Positions 17,427-26,032 are shown, counted from the stretch's first letter. The stretch: 64,000 nucleotides of DNA from Candidatus Alistipes faecigallinarum (GCA_019115605.1 DXDG01000022.1:1-64000); one strand, 5' to 3'. Notes: generated by a model not told the origin, from the sequence alone. Translations and numbers: made by a program.

Positions 17427-18416
17427 CTATCGGGCGATTTTCTCCCAGTCCACCAGTACGCTCATGCCCGGACGCATGCCGTCGGCCGCCGATACGGGTT
17501 TGGCCTTCACGGCGAAGGTGCGGATGTCGAAGCCGCCTTGCGTGCGGGTTGCCGCCCAGGTGGCGAAGTCGGCTTGCGGAGCGATGTAGGTTACCTCGAA
17601 CTCCACGTCGCGGTCGAGTGCGGGGACAAATCCGTTCATGCGCGTTCCGATCTTCATGCCCGGAAGCATCGTCTCCTTGATGTTGAAGGTAACCCACATG
17701 TCCGACATGTCGAGGATAGCCACCACGGGATAACCGCTGCCGACCAGCTCGCCCTCTTCGGCGATGATCGTCGAGATCTCGCCCGTTACGGGGGCATATA
17801 CCGCGGCGTCGCTCAGGTAGGATTCCACCTCGCTGACGGCACCTTCGGCCTGGCGGACGCGGGCTGCGGCCGCCTCCTTGTCCTCCTTGCGGGCACCGTC
17901 CGAGGCCATGTCGTACTGGGCCTTGGCGGCGAGTGCCGTGGCCTCCATCGCCTTGTAGTTGGCCTGCGCTTCATCGAGCTTCTGGGCCGGGACAACGCCC
18001 TCGTTATAGAGGTTCTGCACCCGTTCATAGGTCTTCCGGGCCAGTTCGAGCCCTGCCTGGGCCTTCTCCCACATGTTCAGCGCCGCCTCGATCTGCTGGA
18101 TGCGGGCGCCGGCCACGGCGGCGGCGTCGAGTGCCGCGGCGGCACTCTTCAGGGCCTCGGCCTGCTGGAGCTTGGCGTCCAGCTCGGGCGTGGAGAGCAT
18201 GTAGAGCAGCTGCCCCTTCTCCACCTGCTGCCCCTCCTCGACCTTCATCTGGTCGATGCGGCCGGGGACCTTCGACGAGGCCTTGTAGGTCGTACACTCG
18301 ACGGTTCCCTGGATCAGTATGGGGGCCCGCCGGTCGAGGTACCAGCTGATGAGCACGACCGCGAGGATGATGACCGCGGCGGCCGCTGCAATTCCGATTA
18401 CGTTGCTTCGTTTCAT
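17427..18416 (-). CDS. HlyD/EmrA-type periplasmic adaptor (membrane fusion protein)
   Basis: The 329-residue protein has one N-terminal membrane anchor (about 6-25), a lipoyl-like half (VPGRIDQMKVEEGQQVEKGQ), and a long alanine-rich alpha-helical hairpin (about 75-190). The second lipoyl half (VYAPVTGEISTIIAEEGELV) and a beta-barrel domain ending PGMSVLVDWEKI follow. It bridges the permeases and the outer-membrane channel. It resembles YbhG and YhiI rather than RND adaptors because no RND pump is near and the permeases are ABC-2 type. A 15-base gap separates it from the tolC-like gene. Confidence 0.92.
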   Translation of the reverse strand: MKRSNVIGIAAAAAVIILAVVLISWYLDRRAPILIQGTVECTTYKASSKVPGRIDQMKVEEGQQVEKGQLLYMLSTPELDAKLQQAEALKSAAAALDAAAVAGARIQQIEAALNMWEKAQAGLELARKTYERVQNLYNEGVVPAQKLDEAQANYKAMEATALAAKAQYDMASDGARKEDKEAAAARVRQAEGAVSEVESYLSDAAVYAPVTGEISTIIAEEGELVGSGYPVVAILDMSDMWVTFNIKETMLPGMKIGTRMNGFVPALDRDVEFEVTYIAPQADFATWAATRTQGGFDIRTFAVKAKPVSAADGMRPGMSVLVDWEKIAR

Positions 18417-18431
18417 ATCGTTTCTCTTATT

Positions 18432-19886
18432 TTATTTTTGATCGAAAAGGATGACCCGGGCATCCATGCGGCGAGCATAGGCCGGGAATTCGTCGCTGAT
18501 GCCGGCTGCTTCGAGCAGCTGTGCCAGTGTCAGATCGAAGTTGTAGGCTGCCTGGAGGCGTTCCGCACGCACACCGGCGAGGTTCAGTTCGGCGTCTATG
18601 AGATCCGATGCCGAGGCCATGCCCTCCTTGAAGGCGGCATTCTTCATGCGCAGGTACTCTTCGGCAAAGTTCAGCGAGGCTTCGATCGAGGTGATCTGGT
18701 TGCGGTAGTTGAGCATCTGGTTGTAGAGTTTCTCGACCAGCACGGCGATATCCTGCGAGGCCTTGTTCTGCAGGGCGCCGACGCGGCTTGCTGTCTGTTT
18801 GGCGGCCGAATACTTGTATTCGCGGTTCAGACCGTCGAAGATCTTGAAATTGACCCCTACGCCGACAGCCCAGCGGGGAACGAATCCGGCGACCTGGTAG
18901 TTGTAGAACATGCCGCCGCCCATGGCCACGACCTGCGGCAGGAAGGCCGAGCGCTGGGCCCGGACGTTTTCCTGGGCCAACTGGCGCGTCAGCGATACCT
19001 GCGAGAGTATCGGGTTGCGTGCTTCGGCCATGTCCTGATAGTAGGCCAGCTCCTCGATGTCGCCGATGAGGAACATCGCCGTCAGGGGCTGCCAGTCGTT
19101 TTCGCGGCCCAGCGTATTGGAAAGGGCGCTCGAGACGGTCTCGCGCTGCAGGCGGGCATTGGCCAGTTCCCGTTCGGCCTCGGCCATTTTGAACTCCACA
19201 TAGAGCAGTTCGCTCTGGGCTATCATGCCGTTCTGCTCGAGTTTGCGGGCATCCTCCAGGTGGTGGCGGACTCCCTCGACGACCTGTTCGCGTACGGCTA
19301 CGACCTGCGTGGCCAGCGCCAGACCGAAATAGCGCTCCACAAGTTCCGAGATGAGTGCGTTGCGGGTCTGGTTTCCCTGCTCCGTGGCCGACCGTTCCTG
19401 AAGCCGTGCGGCGCGGTTCGCGGCGTTGATCTTGCCGCCCAGCCAGATGGGCATCGTAACCTCGCCGCCGACGAATCCCAGACTCTGGTCCTGGATGGTC
19501 AGGAACCAGTCGGCATTCATCATCGGGTTGAGCAGTCCCTGGATCGAGGGAATGAGCTCCGGGGAGATCAGTCCGCTGCCCAGTATCTTGCCCGTCAGGT
19601 CCTTTACCGGGGTCTTCATGCCGTTGAGGTCGAAGCCTATGTCCTTGCCCAGATAGGCGTAGGCGCCCGTCAGGTTGATCTGCGGCATGCGCAGACCGAT
19701 CGCTGCGCGGCGCTGCTGCTGCGCGGCACGCTCCTCATAGGCCGCGGCCTTCATTGCGGGATTGTCCGTGAGGGTTACGGCGATCGCTTCGTCGAGCGTC
19801 AGGGCCTTTCCGACCTCCTGGGCCGGGAGGTAGGAGACTGCGGCCAGCGCTGCGGTCGTCAGTGCGATTCGGATGCTTATTTTCAT
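18432..19886 (-). CDS. TolC-family outer-membrane efflux channel
   Basis: The 484-residue protein has a signal peptide (MKISIRIALTTAALAAVSYLPAQ). Two repeats typical of TolC follow: the first begins LTLDEAIAVTLTDNPAMKAA and the second has NPILSQVSLTRQLAQENVRAQRSAFLPQV. Each contributes helices and strands to the trimeric channel-tunnel. It is the first gene of the minus-strand efflux operon and has a promoter at 19907-19914. Exported substrate is unknown. Confidence 0.93.
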   Translation of the reverse strand: MKISIRIALTTAALAAVSYLPAQEVGKALTLDEAIAVTLTDNPAMKAAAYEERAAQQQRRAAIGLRMPQINLTGAYAYLGKDIGFDLNGMKTPVKDLTGKILGSGLISPELIPSIQGLLNPMMNADWFLTIQDQSLGFVGGEVTMPIWLGGKINAANRAARLQERSATEQGNQTRNALISELVERYFGLALATQVVAVREQVVEGVRHHLEDARKLEQNGMIAQSELLYVEFKMAEAERELANARLQRETVSSALSNTLGRENDWQPLTAMFLIGDIEELAYYQDMAEARNPILSQVSLTRQLAQENVRAQRSAFLPQVVAMGGGMFYNYQVAGFVPRWAVGVGVNFKIFDGLNREYKYSAAKQTASRVGALQNKASQDIAVLVEKLYNQMLNYRNQITSIEASLNFAEEYLRMKNAAFKEGMASASDLIDAELNLAGVRAERLQAAYNFDLTLAQLLEAAGISDEFPAYARRMDARVILFDQK

Positions 19887-19906
19887 AATATGAATCGTTT
19901 ATGGGG

Positions 19907-19914
19907 CAAATATA
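19907..19914 (-). promoter_or_regulatory. Promoter -7 of the efflux operon (TATATTTG)
   Basis: On the minus strand TATATTTG ends 20 bases upstream of the tolC-like ATG. No regulator gene is adjacent. Confidence 0.75.
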
Positions 19915-19979
19915 GTCTATTTCACGAAACGTTGTACCGGATTCGGAAATTTAGACCAATTTTGGGCTTAAATACGCCT

Positions 19980-21062
19980 TTATTGCCATATATGCGCATT
20001 GATTGTACGCACCTGCCCGCCCATTTGTGGATAGCAACGGACATCGAGTCCTGCCTCGCGCAGGGTGAGAGCGCCGCGGCAGCAAACGAAACAGTCGGGT
20101 TCGTAGAGGGCGAACACCACGCGGGTGAATCCGTGGCGCAGGATGAGCTGCGTGCAGCTCTCCGGCTCGCTGGCCCGTTTCGAGCAGGGTTCCATCGAGG
20201 TGTAGATCGCCGCGCCGCGGAGTGATGCTCCCGCCTCGACCGCCTTGCGGATGGCCTCCTGCTCGGCGTGGTGTGTGGCGGAGCTTTCGTGGGTGTAGCC
20301 CCTGAACCGTTGTCCGTCGCAGGTTCTGATCACGGCTCCCACGCAATAGGAGGTGCGGCAGGGCGTGCAGCGGCGGCTCTCGTCGATGGCCTCCTGCAGA
20401 AGTCCGAGATCCTCGGACGTCGTGTCCGGATGCAGCGTGTAGTGTGCAACCTCCATGCCATCGAGACACTCCCGGCAGCAGGATGCCGTTGCGGGGGCCT
20501 CGAACCGGAAACGGGCCCCTCCCCGACCGGCTCCCAGCCGCAGCTGCGGATTGACCGCCAGCCGCACCTCGTCGGCCCGGCCTTCGCGGAGGAACATGCG
20601 GAGGATCCCGGCGCCGCCTTCGACCAGCAGGCGGCCGATGCCGCGCTTTTCGAGTTCGGTGATGACATAGGCTGCCGTTATTTCTTCTCCATTGCTTGAG
20701 ATAACGGTGGCATACGGCTGAAGATCGGGAAGTTCCCTCGGCGCAAAGACGATCCTTTCAGCTTCCCCTTCCGTAAAGAAGCGCATGGCGGGATCAAGCC
20801 GTCCCGAGCGGGTCAGGACCACTTTGGTCAGATCGGCCTGCCGGCCTTCCGCCATACGTTGCCGCCGCATCGTGTCGTCGCGCAGCCGGAGGGCCGGATT
20901 GTCCCGGCGCAGGGTTTCGGCGCCGACCAGGATTGCGTCGCACGAGGCGCGCAGCTGCTGTACGGCCTCCCAGTCCGCCGCGGTCGAGATCATGAGCCGC
21001 TGCGGGGTGTTGTCATCCAGATAGCCGTCGGCCGTAACCGCGGCGGAGAGTATTATTCGCAT
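19980..21062 (-). CDS. Riboflavin-biosynthesis-type reductase/deaminase with swapped domain order
   Basis: The 360-residue protein has a RibD_C/DHFR-like reductase domain first (about 1-215; MRIILSAAVTADGYLDD, CDAILVGAETLRRDNP, RLLVEGGAGILRMFL). A zinc-dependent cytidine-deaminase-fold domain comes second (about 225-345; HAEQEAI as H-A-E, then MEPCSKRASEPESC for the two cysteines). Bacterial RibD has the reverse order. Nine residues separate the two cysteines, and the later EPDCFV matches the fungal Rib2 pattern as I recall it. It probably acts on a riboflavin-pathway pyrimidine. It overlaps the phosphoesterase gene by 10 bases, indicating coupling. ATG 21062 begins the reductase motif. Confidence 0.8.
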   Translation of the reverse strand: MRIILSAAVTADGYLDDNTPQRLMISTAADWEAVQQLRASCDAILVGAETLRRDNPALRLRDDTMRRQRMAEGRQADLTKVVLTRSGRLDPAMRFFTEGEAERIVFAPRELPDLQPYATVISSNGEEITAAYVITELEKRGIGRLLVEGGAGILRMFLREGRADEVRLAVNPQLRLGAGRGGARFRFEAPATASCCRECLDGMEVAHYTLHPDTTSEDLGLLQEAIDESRRCTPCRTSYCVGAVIRTCDGQRFRGYTHESSATHHAEQEAIRKAVEAGASLRGAAIYTSMEPCSKRASEPESCTQLILRHGFTRVVFALYEPDCFVCCRGALTLREAGLDVRCYPQMGGQVRTINAHIWQ

Positions 21063-22210
21063 CGTTTCAGGGTGATGAGCGTGATTTCGGGACGGGCCCC
21101 GAGCCGCATGGGATAACCCACACAGCCGATGCCGTCGTTGATATAGAGCACCTTTCCGTCGGAATCCTCGTAGCGGCCGCTCCACTCCCGGTAGAGCAGT
21201 GCCGCGGGCGACCAGCCGCGGCCCCACGGGCGGACCTTGCACTGCATGGCGTGCACATGGCCCGAGAGAACCAGATCGCCGTATCCGGCCGCCGTGATCT
21301 TCGACCGGAGCTGCGGCACATGCACGAGCGTGAGGTTGTACAGCCCGGTCGGAACCCCGGCAAAAGCCCGCTCCAGCCCTGTGGCGGGGAGGTCCCGCTT
21401 GTGGCGCAGCAGGCGCAGCGCCGGATCGAACGAGAGCCCCGTGAGCGAGATGCTGTCCCTGCCGCGATGCAGGTAGCGCGTCTCGTCGTCCAGCAGGTTC
21501 CATCCCATGGCCCGCTGGCGGGCGATCACTTCGCGCAGGTTTTCCGCCATCGGATGGTGCAGCGAATCCTTGATGTAGGCGCCGACGTCGTGGTTGCCCG
21601 TTACGGAGTAGACCGGGGCTTTGATGCGGCCGAGCAGCCGTGCGGCCCGTTCGTCGAGCTCTTCGGCGCGGATATTGACCAGATCGCCCGTGAAGACAAC
21701 CCAGTCGGGCTGCAGAGCGTTGATTCTGTCGGCGAGCCGGGTCAGCTCCCGTTCCGGCCGGACGATCGTCCCGAGATGGAGATCCGAGATCTGTACGATG
21801 CGTGCGCCGTCGAACGCCTCCGGGAGCTTCGCGGAGCAGACCTCCGTGTGGCTGACGCGCAGCCGCGTGCGTCCTGCCGTTGCGCCGATAACCAGCAGTG
21901 CGGCGAGCGCCGTTGCCAGAAGCATTCCCGTGCGGCGCCATCCGAAGAAGTTGAACGTATAGTAGACCAGCCGGGGCAGCGTAGCGGCCATCCATGCCCA
22001 GACCATCCACATCGAGGCCATGATGACCGGCGAGGTGTTGTCCGGGGAGAGAACTCCGAGTGCCAGGACGGCAAACGGCAGCAGGTCGGTAACCACGATC
22101 CAAATGAGGTACAGGCGGGATTTCGGAGCTCCAGGTCCGCGGCGCCGGCAGTGCAGCCAGTCAGCGACGATGGCGGCGAGCCCGAGTGTGATGATCGATA
22201 TCAGAAGCAT
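21053..22210 (-). CDS. Membrane-anchored metallophosphoesterase (YkuE/YaeI type)
   Basis: The 385-residue protein has four hydrophobic segments in the first 120 residues and a calcineurin-like phosphoesterase domain after about 135. Metal-binding motifs are ISDLHLG, FTGDLVN, TGNHDVG and SGHVHAMQ. Close relatives act on phospholipid or UDP-sugar pyrophosphates, but the substrate here is not visible. ATG 22210 (MLLISIITLGLAAIVADW) follows a good promoter. The 3' end overlaps the reductase/deaminase gene, with no obvious functional link. Confidence 0.9.
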   Translation of the reverse strand: MLLISIITLGLAAIVADWLHCRRRGPGAPKSRLYLIWIVVTDLLPFAVLALGVLSPDNTSPVIMASMWMVWAWMAATLPRLVYYTFNFFGWRRTGMLLATALAALLVIGATAGRTRLRVSHTEVCSAKLPEAFDGARIVQISDLHLGTIVRPERELTRLADRINALQPDWVVFTGDLVNIRAEELDERAARLLGRIKAPVYSVTGNHDVGAYIKDSLHHPMAENLREVIARQRAMGWNLLDDETRYLHRGRDSISLTGLSFDPALRLLRHKRDLPATGLERAFAGVPTGLYNLTLVHVPQLRSKITAAGYGDLVLSGHVHAMQCKVRPWGRGWSPAALLYREWSGRYEDSDGKVLYINDGIGCVGYPMRLGARPEITLITLKRCE

Positions 22211-22235
22211 CTCTTGAAATAATAGGATTCTACGG

Positions 22236-22243
22236 CAAAGGTA
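22236..22243 (-). promoter_or_regulatory. Promoter -7 of the phosphoesterase operon (TACCTTTG)
   Basis: The perfect minus-strand consensus ends 25 bases before the phosphoesterase ATG. Confidence 0.75.
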
Positions 22244-22339
22244 GTAAAAATCCTCCGAACGGGTCTCCGTCTCTTTGGCATATAACTTGCGAAAACGGCT
22301 GCGGGCGGAATGTTCCGCCTGCATAAAATCACACTGTCT

Positions 22340-23686
22340 ATGGCTACATTCAGATTCCGGGTCGCGACGCTGCTGCTGGCGGCTGCGGCGGCTCTTTCGG
22401 CGGCGGCAGTCCCTGCGGTTGCAGCGGCCGCCGTCCCCGCAACGGAGGACTGCCCGGCGCCGGAGCGCTCCGCCGCTCCGCACAAACACCGCAAAACGGC
22501 CCGTCGACACTCCGAAACGGATGAGGAGGCGGCGCGCCGGGACCATACCGAAACCCGCCGCCGCGGCTTCCAGCAGCCCGATGCCCCGCAACTGGTCGTC
22601 GCCTCGAAGGGCAACCGGTTCTCTTTTTCGTTCGGCGGTTTCGTGGCTCTGCGGGCCGCGTATGACCTGGGCGGCATTGTCGAGAATATCGATTTCATCC
22701 CCTACGACATTCCCGTGGATGGAAACTACGCCACGCGCCAGCAGATCATGCTGGACGCCTCCACCTCGCGACTCTATGTGAGGGCGATCGCCAACACGCC
22801 GCATCTGGGCCGCGTGGTGGTCTACGTCGACGGTGATTTTCGCGGCGGGGCCGCCGAAGACTACATTCCGGCGCTCCGCTCGGCCTATGTCTCCTTCCTG
22901 GGGCTGACCCTCGGCCGCGACGTTACGACCTTCTGCGACCTTGCTGCCTCCCCCACGACCATTGATTTCCAGGGTCCGAACGCCTACAACTTCAACTTCG
23001 CCACCTTGATCCGTTACGAATACGGCTTTGCCGACCGACACCTCTCGTTCGGCGTGGCGGCCGAGATGCCCGTCGTGAGCGGCACCTACGGAAAGCGGTT
23101 TGCGGCGATTCCCCAGCGGGTCCCCGACATTCCCCTCTACTTCCAGTATGCCTGGGGCACCGACCGTTCGAGCCACCTCCGGGCTTCGGCCGTGCTGCGC
23201 AACATCTATCTGCACGACCTTGAGCGCGACAGCAATACGTCGCTGCTGGGCTGGGGTGTCCAGTTCAGCGGTACGATCCGCTGCTGCCGTTTCCTCCGTC
23301 TGTTCATGAACGGGGTCTACGGCAAGGGTATCACCCCCTACATCCAGGATCTGACCGGCTCGGGGCTGGACTTCACCCCCTGGGCGCACGATGCAACGCA
23401 CGTCGGGACCCTGCCCATGTGGGGATGGCAGGCCGCCGCGCAGCTCAACCTCACGCCCCGCCTCTTCCTTTCGGGCGGCTATTCGACCGTCCGCGTACAG
23501 CGAAACCATGGCTTTTATGCCGCGGATCAGTATCATCGGGGTACCTACGTCTTCGGCAATCTTTTCTATGCGCTCTCTCCGCGCTGTCGGATTGCCGGTG
23601 AATACCTCTACGGATCGCGCCGCGACCGGTCCGATGCCTCGGGACATGCCCACCGCATCAACGTCATGGTCCAGTACAGTTTCTGA
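22340..23686 (+). CDS. Outer-membrane porin-like beta-barrel (DcaP-like)
   Basis: The 448-residue protein has an alanine-rich signal peptide. An odd basic linker (about 45-80, HKHRKTARRHSETDEEAARR) follows, then a barrel of amphipathic strands ending in MVQYSF with a terminal phenylalanine. The segments FSFGGFVALRAAYDLGG, DFRGGAAEDYIPALRSAYVS and LGRDVTTFCDLAASPTTIDF resemble DcaP-type trimeric porins. ATG 22340 (MATFRFR) was chosen over an in-frame upstream start because it directly precedes the hydrophobic stretch. Permeant is unknown. Confidence 0.8.
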   Translation: MATFRFRVATLLLAAAAALSAAAVPAVAAAAVPATEDCPAPERSAAPHKHRKTARRHSETDEEAARRDHTETRRRGFQQPDAPQLVVASKGNRFSFSFGGFVALRAAYDLGGIVENIDFIPYDIPVDGNYATRQQIMLDASTSRLYVRAIANTPHLGRVVVYVDGDFRGGAAEDYIPALRSAYVSFLGLTLGRDVTTFCDLAASPTTIDFQGPNAYNFNFATLIRYEYGFADRHLSFGVAAEMPVVSGTYGKRFAAIPQRVPDIPLYFQYAWGTDRSSHLRASAVLRNIYLHDLERDSNTSLLGWGVQFSGTIRCCRFLRLFMNGVYGKGITPYIQDLTGSGLDFTPWAHDATHVGTLPMWGWQAAAQLNLTPRLFLSGGYSTVRVQRNHGFYAADQYHRGTYVFGNLFYALSPRCRIAGEYLYGSRRDRSDASGHAHRINVMVQYSF

Positions 23687-23741
23687 AGGCAGCGCACCGA
23701 TTTTTTTTTGGGCGATTCGGTGGCGGATCGCCCGATTTTCG

Positions 23742-23749
23742 TATATTTG
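23742..23749 (+). promoter_or_regulatory. Promoter -7 (TATATTTG) of the DUF4491 gene
   Basis: The perfect consensus lies 48 bases upstream of the DUF4491 ATG. Confidence 0.7.
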
Positions 23750-23797
23750 TTCCGCCGGGACCTTTTCGGGCCTGCGAAGCAACACGATTGAACGGAG

Positions 23798-24106
23798 ATG
23801 ATGGAGTTTCTGACACAATACAACCTTGCGGGGCTGGTGATCGGCTTCGGTACCTTTCTGATCATCGGGCTGTTCCATCCGCTGGTCATCAAGGGCGAAT
23901 ATTACTTCGGTGTCCGTATCTGGTGGATTTTCCTGCTGATGGGCCTTGCGGCGATTGCCGCCTCGGTGCTTGTCCGCCATCTGTTGTGGTCCACGCTGCT
24001 GGCTGTCTGGGGTGCTTCGTCGCTGTGGAGCATCGGCGAACTGTTCGAGCAGCGCAAGCGTGTGGAGCGCGGCTGGTTCCCGCGCAATCCGAAACGCCGC
24101 AACTGA
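23798..24106 (+). CDS. DUF4491 family small membrane protein
   Basis: The 102-residue protein has three hydrophobic helices (about 11-31, 42-60 and 63-82) and a basic tail (EQRKRVERGWFPRNPKRRN). The sequence LAGLVIGFGTFLIIGLFHPLVIKGEYYFG and the ELFEQ.KRV..GWFP..PKR ending are the hallmark of DUF4491, common in Bacteroidetes and Firmicutes. Function is unknown. A separate -7 element follows within 15 bases of its stop, so the next gene is probably transcribed independently. Confidence 0.88.
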   Translation: MMEFLTQYNLAGLVIGFGTFLIIGLFHPLVIKGEYYFGVRIWWIFLLMGLAAIAASVLVRHLLWSTLLAVWGASSLWSIGELFEQRKRVERGWFPRNPKRRN

Positions 24107-24112
24107 CCTATA

Positions 24113-24120
24113 TATATTTG
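24113..24120 (+). promoter_or_regulatory. Promoter -7 (TATATTTG) of the CapA-like gene
   Basis: The perfect consensus ends 15 bases before the ATG at 24136, which implies a very short leader of about ten bases. Confidence 0.7.
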
Positions 24121-24135
24121 CCGACCCCTGCCGAC

Positions 24136-25188
24136 ATGTCGCTGCGCATCCGAAATAGCCTCCTTTTCCTGCTGCTGCTCTCGGCGGCCTGCTGCGTCCC
24201 GGCCGGAGGGCCTCCGCCGTCGGAGCTCGGAGCGCTTCCTCCGCAGCGCGTACGCCTGTTTTTCGGCGGCGACGTGATGCAGCACCTTCCGCAGGTCGAG
24301 GCGGCCCGCCGCGGCGACGGCTTCGACTATGCGCCGGTCTTTGCGGCTCTCGCACCCCGCATGCGGGCGGCCGATCTCGCGGTGGTCAATCTCGAAACGA
24401 CGCTGACGGCGCGGAACCGCTACACGGGCTATCCGATGTTCCGCTCGCCGGTGGCACTGGCCGATGCGCTGCGTGCCGCGGGGGTCGATGTCGCCGTGCT
24501 GGCCAACAACCACTGCTGCGACGGCGGTGCGGAGGGTATCCGCACGACGATCCGCGAGCTGGATCGCTGCGGCATCCGCCATACGGGTGTTTTCGCCGAC
24601 AGCGCCGACTACCGGCGAAACCATCCCCTGCTGCTCGAACACGGCGGCGTGCGCATCGCCCTGCTCAATTATACCTATGGTACGAACGGCCTGCCGGTCC
24701 CTGCCGGTACGCTGGTCAATCGGATCGATACGGTGCGGATGGCCGCGGATCTTGCCGCGGCGCGTTCGGCAGCCGATTTCGTCGTGGCCTTCATGCATTG
24801 GGGCAATGAGTACGAGCGGCGCGAGCATCCGCAGCAGCGCCTGCTGGCCGCCTTCCTCCGCCGCCACGGCGCCGATATCATCGTGGGCAGCCACCCGCAT
24901 GTGGTGCAGCCGTGGCGGGCCGATTCGACCCAGGTGGTGCTCTATTCGCTCGGAAATCTCGTCTCGAACCAGCGCCGCCGCTATACGGACGGCGGTCTGG
25001 TGGCGCAGGTCGAGGCGTTGCGCCATTCGGACGGACGGATGACCTACCGTCTCGAAACCGCGCCGGTGTGGGTCTCCCTGCCCGGCTACCGCATCCTGCC
25101 TCCCGAGGCGGCGGTGGCTCCGCGCGATTCTGCGGCCCGCGCGCTCTTCTGCCGCGACCTCCGGGAGCTGACGCAATCCGGCCTATAG
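24136..25188 (+). CDS. CapA-family (PgsA-like) metallophosphatase lipoprotein
   Basis: The 350-residue protein starts with a lipoprotein signal (LLFLLLLSAACC, lipobox LSAAC). The CapA phosphoesterase-like domain follows. FFGGDVMQH, NLETTLT, LANNHCCDGG, FMHWGNEYERREHPQQ and GSHPHVVQPW are the metal-binding and structural motifs. The family is named for poly-gamma-glutamate capsule synthesis, but most Bacteroidetes members are stand-alone and of unknown substrate. No pgsBC genes are near, so capsule synthesis is not supported here. Confidence 0.9.
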   Translation: MSLRIRNSLLFLLLLSAACCVPAGGPPPSELGALPPQRVRLFFGGDVMQHLPQVEAARRGDGFDYAPVFAALAPRMRAADLAVVNLETTLTARNRYTGYPMFRSPVALADALRAAGVDVAVLANNHCCDGGAEGIRTTIRELDRCGIRHTGVFADSADYRRNHPLLLEHGGVRIALLNYTYGTNGLPVPAGTLVNRIDTVRMAADLAAARSAADFVVAFMHWGNEYERREHPQQRLLAAFLRRHGADIIVGSHPHVVQPWRADSTQVVLYSLGNLVSNQRRRYTDGGLVAQVEALRHSDGRMTYRLETAPVWVSLPGYRILPPEAAVAPRDSAARALFCRDLRELTQSGL

Positions 25189-25228
25189 GTATGGCAAATA
25201 GCCCTATCAAAACTTCCGATGGCGAATA

Positions 25229-25261
25229 TTTGCACGAGTCCTCGGAATTTTTCTATCTTTG
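25229..25261 (+). promoter_or_regulatory. Rubrerythrin promoter (-33 TTTG, -7 TATCTTTG)
   Basis: TTTG at 25229-25232 and TATCTTTG at 25254-25261 are spaced by 21 bases, 31 bases upstream of the rubrerythrin ATG. Confidence 0.82.
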
Positions 25262-25292
25262 CTTCAGAAACACACCAAATACATTAAATCAT

Positions 25293-25871
25293 ATGGAAAA
25301 GAGCATCAAAGGTACACGCACCGAGCAGAATCTGCTGAAGGCATTTGCCGGTGAGAGTCAGGCACGCAGCCGTTACGTCTTCTTCTCGAGCAAGGCCAAG
25401 AAGGAGGGTTACGAACAGATCGCCGGCGTCTTCGCCGAGACGGCCGAGCAGGAGAAGGAGCACGCCGAGCGTTTCTTCAAGTTCCTCGAGGGCGGCATGG
25501 TCGAGATCACGGCCAGCTATCCCGCCGGCAAGATCGGCACGACGCAGGAGAACCTGCTTGCTGCTGCCAAGGGTGAGAATGAGGAGTGGGACGTGCTCTA
25601 TCCCGAGTTTGCGCGCGTAGCCGACGAGGAGGGCTTCCCCGAGATCGCTGCAGCGTTCCGCATGATCTCGATCGTCGAGGCCGAGCACGAGCGCCGCTAC
25701 TTGAAGCTGTTGAGCCGCCTGACGGACGGCAATTTCTTCAAGCGCGACGGCAAGATCTGGTGGCAGTGCCGCAACTGCGGTTTCATCATCGAGGCCGAGC
25801 AGGCTCCGGCGATGTGCCCCGCCTGCAAGCACCCCCAGGCTTACTTCGAGCCCAAGAAGGAGAACTATTGA
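25293..25871 (+). CDS. rbr: Rubrerythrin
   Basis: This cytoplasmic non-haem di-iron peroxidase reduces hydrogen peroxide in anaerobes. The 192 residues give an N-terminal four-helix ferritin-like domain. Its iron-ligand glutamates are in FAGESQARSRY, ETAEQEKEHAERF, PEFARVADEEGFPEI and IVEAEHERRY. A C-terminal rubredoxin-like domain has two CxxC pairs (CRNCG and CPACK). ATG 25293 is fixed by the conserved start MEKSIKGTRTEQNLLKAF. It is monocistronic, with its own promoter and terminator. Confidence 0.97.
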   Translation: MEKSIKGTRTEQNLLKAFAGESQARSRYVFFSSKAKKEGYEQIAGVFAETAEQEKEHAERFFKFLEGGMVEITASYPAGKIGTTQENLLAAAKGENEEWDVLYPEFARVADEEGFPEIAAAFRMISIVEAEHERRYLKLLSRLTDGNFFKRDGKIWWQCRNCGFIIEAEQAPAMCPACKHPQAYFEPKKENY

Positions 25872-25893
25872 TCCCCTTCCCGCGGCGGATACG

Positions 25894-25925
25894 GTCCCGC
25901 TTCCCGCAAGGGAGGCGGGACTTTT
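25894..25925 (+). terminator. Terminator of the rubrerythrin gene
   Basis: GTCCCGCTTCCC pairs with GGGAGGCGGGAC (one G-T pair) across a GCAA tetraloop, followed by TTTTG. Confidence 0.85.
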
Positions 25926-25993
25926 GTTTCCGGCCCCGGGAGTTGCGATGCAAATATTCGTCGGCGTACGGGGCGAAATCCGGAAAATCTGCG

Positions 25994-26001
25994 TATCTTT
26001 G
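25994..26001 (+). promoter_or_regulatory. ettA promoter -7 (TATCTTTG)
   Basis: The perfect consensus ends 31 bases upstream of the ettA ATG. Confidence 0.72.
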
Positions 26002-26032
26002 CAAAAATCCGAACCTACATTCTGAAAAACAT

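Noticed and set aside
16872..20225. 1117-codon plus-strand open frame across the efflux operon
   Set aside because: It runs antisense to four well-supported genes and its translation has no domain.
24136..25188. Poly-gamma-glutamate capsule locus
   Set aside because: Only the CapA-like lipoprotein is present; no ligase (pgsB) or partner (pgsC) genes are adjacent.
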